NCBI GenBank assembly: GCA_002399565.1
Contig: DHDW01000013.1
Coordinates: 1,495-31,249 of the forward strand
DNA length: 29,755 nucleotides
Reading direction: 5' to 3'
Source of the DNA: Bacteroidales bacterium UBA4866
GTDB lineage: Bacteria; Bacteroidota; Bacteroidia; Bacteroidales; P3
The notes under the pieces are model-generated. The model ran no database searches, was not told the DNA's origin, and saw only the letters and a program-made list of their open reading frames with translations. Both the position numbers and the translations under genes were made by a program. Below are positions 8,215 to 16,922 of this stretch, piece after piece (position 1 is the stretch's first letter; each line of letters opens with the position of its first letter).

Positions 8215-8958
8215 TTATTCTTCTGTTTCCAATTGTTTCTCTTCAATTTCTTTTACTTCTTCTTTTGAAGAATCTTCCAAAGGTATTTTCAGAACAGTGT
8301 TTAATTCATCAAACGATTTGTATTTAATGTAATCTTCTCTTCCCATCCAACAATCATCAATATTTAATGGATTGTGATTAGCATCAAATATTTCATAAGT
8401 TTTTTTTATTACCTCATTTTGAGCGTTGAAAAAATATTCAGAGCGTTCAAAAGCTACTTGAGCACAAACAGAATTAAAAGTACTATATTGACGAATAAAC
8501 ATACGGGTTAATCCTTCCTCATCAAAAATTGTTTCATAAATAAAATCCCAAGCCTGATTTTCATTTAATATCATTTCCCCAACATACATTACTTTCTTAG
8601 AGTTGGGATGGAAAATTACATCAACTTTTTTATCAATGTCAATTACATTAATATTGTCAATCTTTGGAGTTAAATTACTTTCTCCATTAATTAATATATA
8701 ATGATAAACCAAACTATCTCTATCCTTAAGGATATTTATATAACTCAAAAAGTCTTCAGAAATTCCAATATAACTTTTTAGAGATTCATCACTCAATTCT
8801 ATTATTGAAGATTCTTCATCAACATAATTACTATCTTGTTGTTCTAATTCAATTTCAATACCATCTACATCATAACTAACTACATTATTTGAATCAACTT
8901 GTGAGAAAGCATTAAATGAGAAAAATAACATTAAAAATAATATCGCTCTAAACTTCAT
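8215..8958 (-). CDS. Exported protein of unknown function
   Basis: A 247-residue protein I do not recognise. A signal peptide (hydrophobic residues 4-16, cleavage around AFSQ, residue 20) sends it out of the cytoplasm; there is no lipobox. The mature part has an acidic segment (DGIEIELEQQD, EESSIIELSDES), a middle that looks like beta strands with two Cys (SVCAQVAFERSE and DDCWMGRED, which could form a disulfide), and a very acidic Glu/Lys tail (about the last 20 residues). It lies between the peptidase gene (37 bases) and coaX (5 bases), so it is probably cotranscribed with both. No function is offered. Confidence 0.72.
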   Translation of the reverse strand: MKFRAILFLMLFFSFNAFSQVDSNNVVSYDVDGIEIELEQQDSNYVDEESSIIELSDESLKSYIGISEDFLSYINILKDRDSLVYHYILINGESNLTPKIDNINVIDIDKKVDVIFHPNSKKVMYVGEMILNENQAWDFIYETIFDEEGLTRMFIRQYSTFNSVCAQVAFERSEYFFNAQNEVIKKTYEIFDANHNPLNIDDCWMGREDYIKYKSFDELNTVLKIPLEDSSKEEVKEIEEKQLETEE

Positions 8959-8995
8959 AAAAGGTTAGTATTCATTAATAAAATAATGACATAGA

Positions 8996-10393
8996 TTAAT
9001 CAATGTCTTCAGCAAACATTGGATCCCATGGAGGAAGCATAGTTGGTTTTTCATCTAATATTTTTAATAGTTTTGATGGTACGTATTTCCTATCAACAAC
9101 TAATCTAAACATATATTCATTAAACCACTCATCAGTCATAATCAAATGACCTTGCCATCCTGCAGAAGCACCCCAACTATTTTCAACCAACCATTTTGTT
9201 GGTTTGTTTCCTTTATTTATATCAACTCCACAAAGAGTCATTGCATGAGAAGAACCACTTGCAAAAGTTTGAATTCGTTGAGTTTTATTCATTGTAAAAC
9301 TTGTCCCCAATAATAGACCATAATCATAATTATTAACATCTAACAAGCCTTTTGTTCTATTATAATGTTTACCAACATCACAAGAAAAATACATCATGGT
9401 TGAGTCTTTAATTGAAGCAATTGCCATTTCTTTAATCTCATCTATTGGTAAATTAATATATTTCCAATTTATCCCATCAATAACATGACGATCGTTTTCA
9501 ATTTCATAAAGTTTATAGTATGGACGAGTTGGGTCATTCATGAACATAACATAAGTTTTGGCAAGGTCCTTGCCAATATATTTTTCATAAAATGACTTTG
9601 GAGTATATTTATCTGTTGAAATTTCTTTTCCAGAAGAATTTCTAAGAGTATAAGTAAATTCTTTTACTGGCTCTCCATAAGCCAATACTAACATTCTGTA
9701 TATTGAAGAAAGCATTTCAACTTTCTTGTTTTCATAATCACCCTTTGAATTAATATCTCTAAGCTCTAAAGCAAATTCTTTAAGCTTTAAAGTTATTAGT
9801 TCATTTATTTTACGAGTGTTTTCTGAATTATAAGTTTCAGGTTGAACAGTTGAAGGGACCAAGCCATATTTGGAAACTAAGTCTATAACTCCTGTGAATT
9901 GTCCTCCATCAGAAAGAACATTCTTCAATAACCATTCATTATTTTTACTATCAAGAGGTTCGTCTTTATATTTTATTATTAGGGATAAAAAAAGATTAGA
10001 CTTTTCTAATTGATCATAAAAGAAAATATAGTTATGAGAAAAATTAAACTCTCCCAAATCATACTTAGCAATCATATCTGATCTTAGTACGTTAAACCCT
10101 GAAAACATCCAACAACGTCCAGAAGACTTTTGGTCAGATATACCTTTAGACTTAACTCTATTTGAAAAATAAGTATCAAATTTTGCTTCATTATCAAGAT
10201 TTACAACTAAATTCTCAATTTTATTAGCTGCAATGGCATTACGCAATGCTTTATCTTGATTAGTATTTTTATAAGCTTGTTGAATCTTTTCAAGCATCTG
10301 AGAATTTATTCCATCTAATTGATTTTGTGAAAACCCAATTAATGATGAACAAATCATTAAGATAATTATAAATATTTTCTTCATCTTTATCAT
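8996..10393 (-). CDS. Secreted C1B-family cysteine aminopeptidase (bleomycin hydrolase/PepC type)
   Basis: A 465-residue papain-fold peptidase of the bleomycin-hydrolase family, which trims N-terminal residues from peptides. The catalytic set is visible: Q88 and C94 in SDQKSSGRCWMFSGF, H383 in GSSHAMTLCGVD and N405 in WLVENSWG. The C-terminus (PPWDPMFAEDID) is the self-blocking arm that restricts these enzymes to aminopeptidase action; here it ends in acidic residues instead of the usual Ala/Gly end. A signal peptide (residues 4-22, GFSQ) precedes the enzyme, so unlike the cytosolic PepC of Lactococcus it should act in the periplasm or outside. The frame has ATG at 10393 and at 10384; the latter gives MKKIF and is the more typical start. 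It lies 20 bases after purL. Confidence 0.9.
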   Translation of the reverse strand: MIKMKKIFIIILMICSSLIGFSQNQLDGINSQMLEKIQQAYKNTNQDKALRNAIAANKIENLVVNLDNEAKFDTYFSNRVKSKGISDQKSSGRCWMFSGFNVLRSDMIAKYDLGEFNFSHNYIFFYDQLEKSNLFLSLIIKYKDEPLDSKNNEWLLKNVLSDGGQFTGVIDLVSKYGLVPSTVQPETYNSENTRKINELITLKLKEFALELRDINSKGDYENKKVEMLSSIYRMLVLAYGEPVKEFTYTLRNSSGKEISTDKYTPKSFYEKYIGKDLAKTYVMFMNDPTRPYYKLYEIENDRHVIDGINWKYINLPIDEIKEMAIASIKDSTMMYFSCDVGKHYNRTKGLLDVNNYDYGLLLGTSFTMNKTQRIQTFASGSSHAMTLCGVDINKGNKPTKWLVENSWGASAGWQGHLIMTDEWFNEYMFRLVVDRKYVPSKLLKILDEKPTMLPPWDPMFAEDID

Positions 10394-10413
10394 TCTTTCT
10401 TTTATAAATCAAA

Positions 10414-12645
10414 CTATTGATTCATTCTTTTTGAAAAAGACGTATCATATTTTACTTTGTAATCTTTAATATTTCCGAAGTTTTCTTCATCAATAATTAT
10501 TGAACCATTAGTAACCGTTCCAATAGTACAACAAGGAACACCAGTAAGTCCAATCATATCTATAAATTCTTCTTCTTTTTCAGGATCAATTGTAACAACA
10601 ACTCTTCCTTGAGCTTCTCCAAAAAGATAAGAATCAAGTCTTATTTCGCTGTCAGTTAAAATATCAAATCCTAAATTATTCGGCATAGCCGACTCAATTA
10701 ATGTTGTGAATAATCCTCCGTCGCTAACATCATGAGCAGATGCAATAAGTCCTTCAAGGATTAATCCATTTAAGGTATGGTGTAAATTATATTCTTCGTC
10801 AATATTGAAGTATGGAGCAGGAGATAATTTAACCCCTTTATAAGAGTAAAGATATTCTGAACAGTTAATATCATCAACAACTTTTCCTAACAAATAAATT
10901 GTTTGCCCTTCTTTTTTAAAGTCTAATGTTGTTTGAAGATTTTTTTCAACAACTCCAATCATACCTATAACAGGAGTTGGGAAAACTGCCATTACTTCTC
11001 CATTTATTGAAGCTTGATTGTAGAAACTTACATTTCCTCCAGTTACTGGAGTATTGAATTTCTTACATGCTTCTCCCATTCCTTTTATTGCATTAACAAA
11101 TTGCCAATATGTTTCAGGAACGTAAGGATTTCCAAAGTTTAAGCAATTAGTAACAGCCAAAGGCTCTCCACCACTACAAACAATATTTCTTGCTGCTTCT
11201 GCAACTGCAATTTGAGCTCCTATTTCAGGATTAGAATATACATAACGACCATTGCAATCTGTTGTCATTGCAATTGCATTAGGAGTTTCTTTAATATTTA
11301 CTATTGCAGCATCAGAAGGTCTGTTTGTTGACATATTTCTACTTCCAACCATTGAATCATATTGCTCGTAAACCCATCTCTTTGATGCAATATTTGGATG
11401 TTGAACAATAAAGTCAGCAATTTTCTTACACTCTTTTAAATCTGGCTCTTCTATGCTGTCAATATTAAAATCAAATGTTTCTTTAAAATATTTTGGCTCT
11501 TTAAATTCTCTATCATATTGAGGAGCTCCTCCACCAAGAACTAAGGTTGAAGCAGGAACATCCGCAACTAAATCTCCATTCCAATAGAAATTTAGTCTGT
11601 CTCCTTGAGTTACTTCACCTATGTTTGCACAATTTAAGTCCCATTTCTTAAATATATCTTCAACAACTTTCTCTTTTCCTTTATGAACAACAACAAGCAT
11701 TCTTTCTTGGCTTTCTGAAAGAAGAATTTCCCATGGTTCAATATTTTTTTGTCTTAAAGGAACTTTATCTAAATAAATATTCATTCCAGAAGAACCTTTT
11801 TCAGACATTTCAGAAGTAGAACAGATAATTCCAGCAGCTCCCATATCTTGCATACCTACAACGGCACCACTTTTTCCTAATTCTAATGTAGCTTCTAACA
11901 GTAATTTTTCTTGAAAAGGGTCGCCAACCTGAATTGAAGGAATATCTTCAGCAGAGTTTTCAGTTACATCAGCAGAAGCAAAGGTTGAACCATGTATTCC
12001 ATCTTTCCCCGTTGAAGAACCAACAATGTAAACAGGATTACCTTCTCCTTTTGCAACAGCAGAAATCAAATCTTCCTTCTTCATTATACCAACGCTCATG
12101 GCATTAACCAAAGGATTGTTTTCGTAGCAAGGGTCAAAAAATACTTCTCCTCCAACAACTGGAACTCCAAAAGCATTACCATAATCGCCAATTCCTTTAG
12201 TTACTCCTTTAACAAGCCATTGTGTGTGTGGATTGTCAATGTCGCCAAAACGTAAAGAATTTAATTGAGCAATTGGTCTTGCTCCCATTGTGAATATATC
12301 TCTATTAATTCCACCAACTCCTGTTGCAGCTCCTTGATAAGGCTCAACAGCAGAAGGGTGATTATGTGATTCTATCTTAAAAACGCAAGCTATTCCATTA
12401 CCAACATCAACCATTCCAGCATTTTCTTCTCCAGCCTTAACCATTAATTGGTCTCCATCTCTTGGAAGTTTTTTGATTTGTTTTATAGAATTCTTATAGG
12501 AAGCATGTTCGCTCCACATTACAGAATAAATGCTTAACTCCGTAAAATTGGGAGTGCGTCCAAGTATATCGCAAATTTGTTGAAATTCTTCAGGTAATAA
12601 TCCTAATTCTTTAGCTGTTTCAACATTAACCGTATTAGTATTCAT
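10414..12645 (-). CDS. purL: Phosphoribosylformylglycinamidine synthase II, small PurL
   Basis: Converts FGAR to FGAM with ATP and ammonia from glutamine in purine synthesis. At 743 residues it is the small PurL that works with separate PurQ (glutaminase) and PurS; no PurQ domain is fused. Motifs visible include the catalytic-His region MWSEHASYKNS (H47; Ala48 where many homologues have Cys), IESHNHPSAVEPYQGAATGVG, GGINRDIFTMGARPIA, GMQDMGAAGI and VTGGNVSFYNQ. It leads the minus-strand gene string and has its own promoter box about 30 bases upstream. The next gene is a peptidase 20 bases away, so purQ and purS must be elsewhere. Confidence 0.95.
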   Translation of the reverse strand: MNTNTVNVETAKELGLLPEEFQQICDILGRTPNFTELSIYSVMWSEHASYKNSIKQIKKLPRDGDQLMVKAGEENAGMVDVGNGIACVFKIESHNHPSAVEPYQGAATGVGGINRDIFTMGARPIAQLNSLRFGDIDNPHTQWLVKGVTKGIGDYGNAFGVPVVGGEVFFDPCYENNPLVNAMSVGIMKKEDLISAVAKGEGNPVYIVGSSTGKDGIHGSTFASADVTENSAEDIPSIQVGDPFQEKLLLEATLELGKSGAVVGMQDMGAAGIICSTSEMSEKGSSGMNIYLDKVPLRQKNIEPWEILLSESQERMLVVVHKGKEKVVEDIFKKWDLNCANIGEVTQGDRLNFYWNGDLVADVPASTLVLGGGAPQYDREFKEPKYFKETFDFNIDSIEEPDLKECKKIADFIVQHPNIASKRWVYEQYDSMVGSRNMSTNRPSDAAIVNIKETPNAIAMTTDCNGRYVYSNPEIGAQIAVAEAARNIVCSGGEPLAVTNCLNFGNPYVPETYWQFVNAIKGMGEACKKFNTPVTGGNVSFYNQASINGEVMAVFPTPVIGMIGVVEKNLQTTLDFKKEGQTIYLLGKVVDDINCSEYLYSYKGVKLSPAPYFNIDEEYNLHHTLNGLILEGLIASAHDVSDGGLFTTLIESAMPNNLGFDILTDSEIRLDSYLFGEAQGRVVVTIDPEKEEEFIDMIGLTGVPCCTIGTVTNGSIIIDEENFGNIKDYKVKYDTSFSKRMNQ

Positions 12646-13067
12646 GATAAGGAAAATATTAATTTTTAAGCTGCAAAGTTACTAAATTCAACTCAAAAGC
12701 CTAATAAAAAAGAATCTATTTTTTAAATATCTTCGCCGAAAACCAAAAGAAAAGCTAGTCATAGCCAATAAAGTTTGATTGAATTAAAGAAGGAATATTC
12801 TAAGACTTAAAGCTCTAAATATAAATAATAGAAAAAATTACTCCTTTTCTCAATGTATTATTCATCTTATGTCAATAATTATCTCTAAAAACTAATTTTG
12901 CTTATTGAAAATGAAGAGGGATTAAGTTTTAATTTTGCCCTAATAAGCTGGTTTTGTCAAAAAACTATAATATTTTTGCATAAATTAATTGGAGATAAAG
13001 AGATTTTTATTGGGAACAAAAAATAAATGTAGGCTTATCCCATTTAATTGAAATCAACTTATAAATT
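12646..13067. other. Divergent intergenic region between purL and the GSCFA gene
   Basis: This 422-base AT-rich gap contains no gene I can support. On the minus strand it has the purL -7 box. On the plus strand it has three TAnnTTTG matches: TAATTTTG at 12893-12900, TAATTTTG at 12930-12937 and TATTTTTG at 12971-12978. Any could serve the GSCFA-cutC pair, with leaders between about 85 and 165 bases. None has a clean -33 TTTG at the usual spacing, so I cannot choose between them. I see no stable hairpin or repeat. Confidence 0.5.
12674..12681 (-). promoter_or_regulatory. Bacteroidetes -7 box for purL
   Basis: On the minus strand the bases read TAACTTTG, matching the Bacteroidetes -7 consensus TAnnTTTG. 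Transcription would begin about 5 bases further on, leaving a leader of roughly 24 bases before the purL ATG. No convincing -33 TTTG was found at the usual 19-21 base spacing. Confidence 0.6.
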
Positions 13068-14009
13068 ATGATATTTAGAACAGAAATTACTCCGTTAAAA
13101 TCAACGCAAAACATTTGTCATAAAGACAAAATAATGCTTATTGGCTCATGTTTTACTCAAAATATAGGAGAGAAGTTAATAAATAGTGGATTTCAAACTT
13201 CTATTAATCCTTTTGGAATAATATATAATTCATTCACCATTTCTCAGTGTTTGGATTATGTTTTGGAAAACAAACCCTTTACAAAAGATGATTTAATTGA
13301 AAATAATGGATGGTATTCCTATTCTCATCATGGTTCATTTAAAGGACATACTCCAGAAGAATTATTAGATAAGATAAACAGTGAAATTGCCCAAAGCCAC
13401 AAATTTATAAAAGAAACAAAATATCTAATCCTCACTCTTGGCACTTCATGGATTTATACTCACAATGAAACAAATAAGATAATGGGTAATTGTCATAAAA
13501 TACCTTCTTCTCAATTTACTAAAAGCCTTCTAAGTATAGAAAAGACAATAGAAGTTCTTTCCGAAAGCCTTGATGAATTTCTAAAAACAACTAATCAAGA
13601 TAATCCCAAAATTATATTTACTATTTCTCCAATAAGACACATTAAGGACGGATATAGAGAAAATCAATTAAGTAAATCAATGCTTCATGTTGCTGTTGAA
13701 GAACTCTTAAAACAAAATTCAAAAATAGATTACTTCCCTTCCTATGAATTAATGATGGATGACTTGAGAGATTATCGTTTTTACGAATCAGATATGTTGC
13801 ATCCAACTCCTCAGGCAGTTGATTACATATGGCAAAAGTTTACTCAAACCTATTTTAGTCACGATACAATATCATTATCTAAGGAGTTTGAGAAACTATA
13901 CAAATTAAAGCATCATCGTCCCTTTGATATAACAACCAAAGATTATCAAATGCATTTGCAAAGAATTAAAGACTTGGAAGAGGAATTAGAGAAAAAAAGA
14001 TTTATTTAA
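13068..14009 (+). CDS. GSCFA domain-containing protein
   Basis: A 313-residue cytoplasmic-looking protein (no signal peptide) that belongs to the GSCFA family, named after a conserved motif seen here as GSCFT in IMLIGSCFTQNIGEKL, residues 24-39. Further family features are SINPFGIIYNSFTI, FKGHTPEELLDKIN, LILTLGTSWIYTH, FTISPIRHIKDG and a late HPTPQAVDYIW block. The family is predicted to have an SGNH-hydrolase-like fold, with Ser25 of GSC as the candidate nucleophile and the HPTP His as its partner; the substrate is unknown. The C-terminus is a Glu/Lys-rich helix. cutC follows after 3 bases, so the two are cotranscribed. Confidence 0.9.
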   Translation: MIFRTEITPLKSTQNICHKDKIMLIGSCFTQNIGEKLINSGFQTSINPFGIIYNSFTISQCLDYVLENKPFTKDDLIENNGWYSYSHHGSFKGHTPEELLDKINSEIAQSHKFIKETKYLILTLGTSWIYTHNETNKIMGNCHKIPSSQFTKSLLSIEKTIEVLSESLDEFLKTTNQDNPKIIFTISPIRHIKDGYRENQLSKSMLHVAVEELLKQNSKIDYFPSYELMMDDLRDYRFYESDMLHPTPQAVDYIWQKFTQTYFSHDTISLSKEFEKLYKLKHHRPFDITTKDYQMHLQRIKDLEEELEKKRFI

Positions 14010-14012
14010 GAA

Positions 14013-14768
14013 ATGAAAACTAAATTTGAAGTTGAGGTTTGTGTTGATTCAATTGAGTCAGCAATAGTAGCTGAAAATGCTGGAGCAAATAGAATAGAGC
14101 TTTGTTCATCTTTAGCAGAAGGGGGCTTAACACCTTCTTTTGCTCTAATTGCTCTATCTAAAAAGATTCTAAAGATTCCAATTATGGTAATGATACGTCC
14201 AAGAGCTGGGGATTTCTACTATTCTGAACTTGAATTTGAAGTGATGAAAAAAGATATTCTTTGTTGCAAGGAATTGAATGTTGATGGAGTTGTTTTTGGA
14301 ATGCTAACCCCTCAAGGTAAAGTTGACAAGGAAAGAACAAAAGAATTAGTTACTCTTGCCTATCCTATGAAGGCTTGTTTTCATAGAGCAATTGATATGA
14401 CCAATAACTATTTTGAAGCTTTTGAAAATATAATTGAATGTGGTTGTACAAGAGTTTTGACCTCAGGAAAAGAAAATAAAGCTGTTTTGGGATTAGATAA
14501 TATCGCCAAAATTCAATTTGACTCCAAAGGAAGAATAGAAGTGATGGCAGGCTCAGGAGTTAGTGCAGATAATGCAAAAGAAATATACTCCAAAACCAAG
14601 ATTAATCATTTCCATTTAAGTGCAAAAACAATTAAAGAAAGCAAAATGGAATATAGAAATAAAGGAGTGAGTATGTCAGATGATGATTTCAATAAGGAAT
14701 ATGATATTCCATTTACCGACTCAAAGAAGATAGAAGCAATAATTGAAGTATTAAAGGAATTAATCTAA
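14013..14768 (+). CDS. cutC: CutC family copper homeostasis protein
   Basis: A 251-residue TIM-barrel protein of the CutC family, cytoplasmic and named for a copper-tolerance phenotype in Escherichia coli; its biochemical activity is still disputed. Motifs in order are FEVEVCVDSIESAIVAENAG, NRIELCSSLAEGGLTPS, MVMIRPRAGDF, DGVVFGMLTPQGKVD, FHRAIDM, CTRVLTSG and IEVMAGSGVSADN; these cover nearly the whole barrel. Length matches the family. It follows the GSCFA gene by 3 bases and is followed by a palindrome that may act as a terminator. Confidence 0.93.
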   Translation: MKTKFEVEVCVDSIESAIVAENAGANRIELCSSLAEGGLTPSFALIALSKKILKIPIMVMIRPRAGDFYYSELEFEVMKKDILCCKELNVDGVVFGMLTPQGKVDKERTKELVTLAYPMKACFHRAIDMTNNYFEAFENIIECGCTRVLTSGKENKAVLGLDNIAKIQFDSKGRIEVMAGSGVSADNAKEIYSKTKINHFHLSAKTIKESKMEYRNKGVSMSDDDFNKEYDIPFTDSKKIEAIIEVLKELI

Positions 14769-14796
14769 TAAGGAACAAATTTTTTATTCCTTATTA
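14766..14796. terminator. Possible bidirectional terminator between convergent genes
   Basis: A 10-base-pair perfect stem (14766-14775 with 14787-14796) encloses an 11-base loop. It lies between the stop codons of cutC (+) and the propeller gene (-). The stem is AT-rich and the loop rather than the tail holds the T tract, so it would be a weak intrinsic terminator. Position between converging genes is the main support. Confidence 0.45.
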
Positions 14797-16341
14797 TTAA
14801 TCCTCTCTTTTAACAATTTGATTAAGGTCAATCTCTAAAAGGCTATTTTCGTTTTTACCATAAAGTTTTCCTTGACTAATTATGGCATAATAGAAGTTAG
14901 GCAGGTGTAAAACAGGTGTTCCTTCTTTGTTTATCAATATTGTTAGAGTGTCTTGAGTTAAAATTTCAAATTCATTATATTTTGAATCCAAAAAATAAAG
15001 CTCCTCATAAGGTTTTTCTTCAATGGTTTCAAAGCGAGAATTTAATAATTGGATATAACCAGTTGAGAAAGTAATACAATAGTTGTTTTTCTCCTCTTTA
15101 ATCAATGGTTGATAAATTGAATTATTGTTATAATAAACATTACTATCAACAAAAGAAGTTATATTCCCATAATTCTTAGTCTCAAACTTTCTATTTGAGA
15201 TAAATTCTCCATCAATTAAACTATATTGTGAAATTCCATTGTCGTAAAGAAAGATAATTCTATCCTTTTTTATTTTATAATCCAAAACAGACTCTCCTTC
15301 CAACATAAGAGAGTAAATTAAATTTCCATTACTTTCATTATATGCCTTAAGATATGGCTTTCCGTATTCAATCTTTTTGCCTTCTTTCTTTGCATAACCA
15401 TAATTGACCATATAAAGAACAGAATCCTTCTTAAATAGATTTGAATGGCTAATATCTTTTTTAGCTAATTCCACTTCCCATAAAGTTTTGGTTTCATTAT
15501 CTATTTTAGATAGTTTTTTTCTTGAAGCAAAGAAAATGGCTGAAGAATCAATTAGTACGTTGGAACGAATATTATTCACAACGCTTGGCTCTGCATCAGG
15601 AATATAGTAGGAGCCTGTCAATATTCCTAAAGCAATACTTGCTGCAGAAACAATAATAACTCCAGTATAATCCTTATCGTCAGTTGTGGCTTTAAAGTCT
15701 ATACCTTTCCCATCATTAATATTAAGGGTGTGAAATCCATTAGAATAAATTAAATATAAAGAATCGTTAACAGATTGAATATCCTCCCAACCATTCTCAT
15801 TTTCAATTTCCCTTTTCCAAAGAGAATTTCCAGTGGAAATGTCAATGGCTTCAAGCTTTTTTGAGTTTTGGGAATTTGGATAAGTTAATGCAATTTTCTT
15901 TTTTGGAATAGAATAGTAGAGATTTCTATCTGAATGCCACAATTCTTTTCCATTACGAATATTCCATAGTTCAATATCTTTGTTAGCATAATAAACTAAA
16001 AGAGAATCAAGTTGGTAGAAATTATGATTGTCGTAAGAAATAGTTTTATTCCATAATATCTCATTTTTATTAAAATCAAATACTAATATATTCCCTTCTG
16101 ATTTGTATTCCTTTTTATTCTTAGCGAGCTTTCTTAATGATATGGTTGTAGTGTTTGAAGAAGAGTCTATATAAAAGTTATAAACTCTATCCTCAAAAGT
16201 ATATACCTTAGCTTTAATATCAGTATTTGTAATTAAATTCTTTGTGAGAATAGTATCTGAAGTTAAATTTATAGCCTCTTTTTGAGAAAAAGATTGCTGA
16301 GTAAAGATAAGTGTTAGAAAAGCTATTAAAAGAACTCTCAT
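14797..16341 (-). CDS. Exported PQQ-like beta-propeller protein of unknown function
   Basis: A 514-residue protein with a signal peptide (residues 1-19, QQSFSQ). Repeated blade-like units of 40-60 residues carry the PQQ/BamB-type pattern in which an Ile/Val-Asp strand is followed by G.xLW: FDFNKNEILWNKTI, LWNIRNGKELWHSD, AIDISTGNSLWKREI, KIDNETKTLWEVEL and AYNESNGNLIYSL. This supports a beta-propeller, probably in the periplasm or at the surface. An odd feature is a hydrophobic stretch of about 17 residues in the middle (VIIVSAASIALGILTG) that interrupts the blades and resembles a membrane segment. It is not BamB itself: the length and spacing differ and no lipobox is present. It lies 11 bases after the TM2 gene and is probably cotranscribed. 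Confidence 0.75.
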   Translation of the reverse strand: MRVLLIAFLTLIFTQQSFSQKEAINLTSDTILTKNLITNTDIKAKVYTFEDRVYNFYIDSSSNTTTISLRKLAKNKKEYKSEGNILVFDFNKNEILWNKTISYDNHNFYQLDSLLVYYANKDIELWNIRNGKELWHSDRNLYYSIPKKKIALTYPNSQNSKKLEAIDISTGNSLWKREIENENGWEDIQSVNDSLYLIYSNGFHTLNINDGKGIDFKATTDDKDYTGVIIVSAASIALGILTGSYYIPDAEPSVVNNIRSNVLIDSSAIFFASRKKLSKIDNETKTLWEVELAKKDISHSNLFKKDSVLYMVNYGYAKKEGKKIEYGKPYLKAYNESNGNLIYSLMLEGESVLDYKIKKDRIIFLYDNGISQYSLIDGEFISNRKFETKNYGNITSFVDSNVYYNNNSIYQPLIKEEKNNYCITFSTGYIQLLNSRFETIEEKPYEELYFLDSKYNEFEILTQDTLTILINKEGTPVLHLPNFYYAIISQGKLYGKNENSLLEIDLNQIVKRED

Positions 16342-16352
16342 AAATTGGAATT

Positions 16353-16691
16353 TTAATTCATTGTAACGTAATTGCCGTTCTTGTCTTTAAATTGTCCTAA
16401 GATAATAAATATAATATCCACAATATACCAAATTCCAAAACCGCCACATGTAATAATCATCAAAATAGCTGTTCCATATTTTCCGTGATAGAATCTATGT
16501 GCTCCCAAATAACCCAAAATAACGCAAAGCAAAAGAGTTATTAGCCACTGAGAATTCATTTCTGCATTAATTTTTTGTGGATTATTATTAGAGAAACGGC
16601 TTTGTCTTTCACCACATTTAGGACAGGTTTCTGCTTGTTTGTCAATAATTGCACCGCAGTTATGACAATACTTTTCATAATCTTTTTTCAT
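16353..16691 (-). CDS. Zinc-ribbon TM2-domain membrane protein
   Basis: A 112-residue protein when started at the ATG at 16691. Residues 9-26 form a zinc ribbon (CHNC at 9-12, CPKC at 23-26). After a linker come two hydrophobic helices with the TM2 signature: WLITLLLCVILGYLGAHRFY, the turn HGKYGTAILMIITCGGFGIW, and YIVDIIFIILGQFKD. TM2 proteins are small membrane proteins of unknown role. A longer frame starting at TTG 16715 exists, but that TTG is part of a TAnnTTTG promoter box, so the ATG is preferred. The propeller-protein gene follows after 11 bases. Confidence 0.85.
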   Translation of the reverse strand: MKKDYEKYCHNCGAIIDKQAETCPKCGERQSRFSNNNPQKINAEMNSQWLITLLLCVILGYLGAHRFYHGKYGTAILMIITCGGFGIWYIVDIIFIILGQFKDKNGNYVTMN

Positions 16692-16712
16692 AATGAAATT
16701 TATTTGATTTGG

Positions 16713-16720
16713 CAAAGATA
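16713..16720 (-). promoter_or_regulatory. Bacteroidetes -7 box for the TM2 gene
   Basis: On the minus strand this reads TATCTTTG, a full match to TAnnTTTG. The transcript would start about 5 bases downstream, giving a leader of roughly 17 bases to the ATG at 16691. The TTG at 16715-16713 inside the box should not be taken as a start codon. Confidence 0.65.
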
Positions 16721-16844
16721 GAAAAAAGATTCTAAACTTTAAATGAATTTTTTGGTTTTCATTTTGTTAATTCTTTCGATAAAGATATTTTTTTCGGCAA
16801 AAAAGATATTTATATTTTGTGGCTGTAATATGAAAATAAATCTG

Positions 16845-16852
16845 TATATTTG
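16845..16852 (+). promoter_or_regulatory. Orphan -7-like box upstream of the palindrome array
   Basis: TATATTTG matches TAnnTTTG. Transcription from about 16857 would run into the palindromes and the 21-base-spaced units without a convincing reading frame before rsgA. A TTTG at 16816-16819 lies 25 bases upstream, longer than the usual spacing. It may be chance in AT-rich DNA or the promoter of a small RNA. Confidence 0.3.
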
Positions 16853-16922
16853 CATATCAAAATTACTCGAAAAGAATTCAGTAGAGTTAAATCAAAGAAA
16901 TATCCCTAAAATTTATCAAAAT

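Noticed and set aside
16692..16715. TTG start for the TM2 protein, eight codons longer
   Set aside because: The TTG lies in the TATCTTTG promoter box; the ATG at 16691 gives a normal MKK start.
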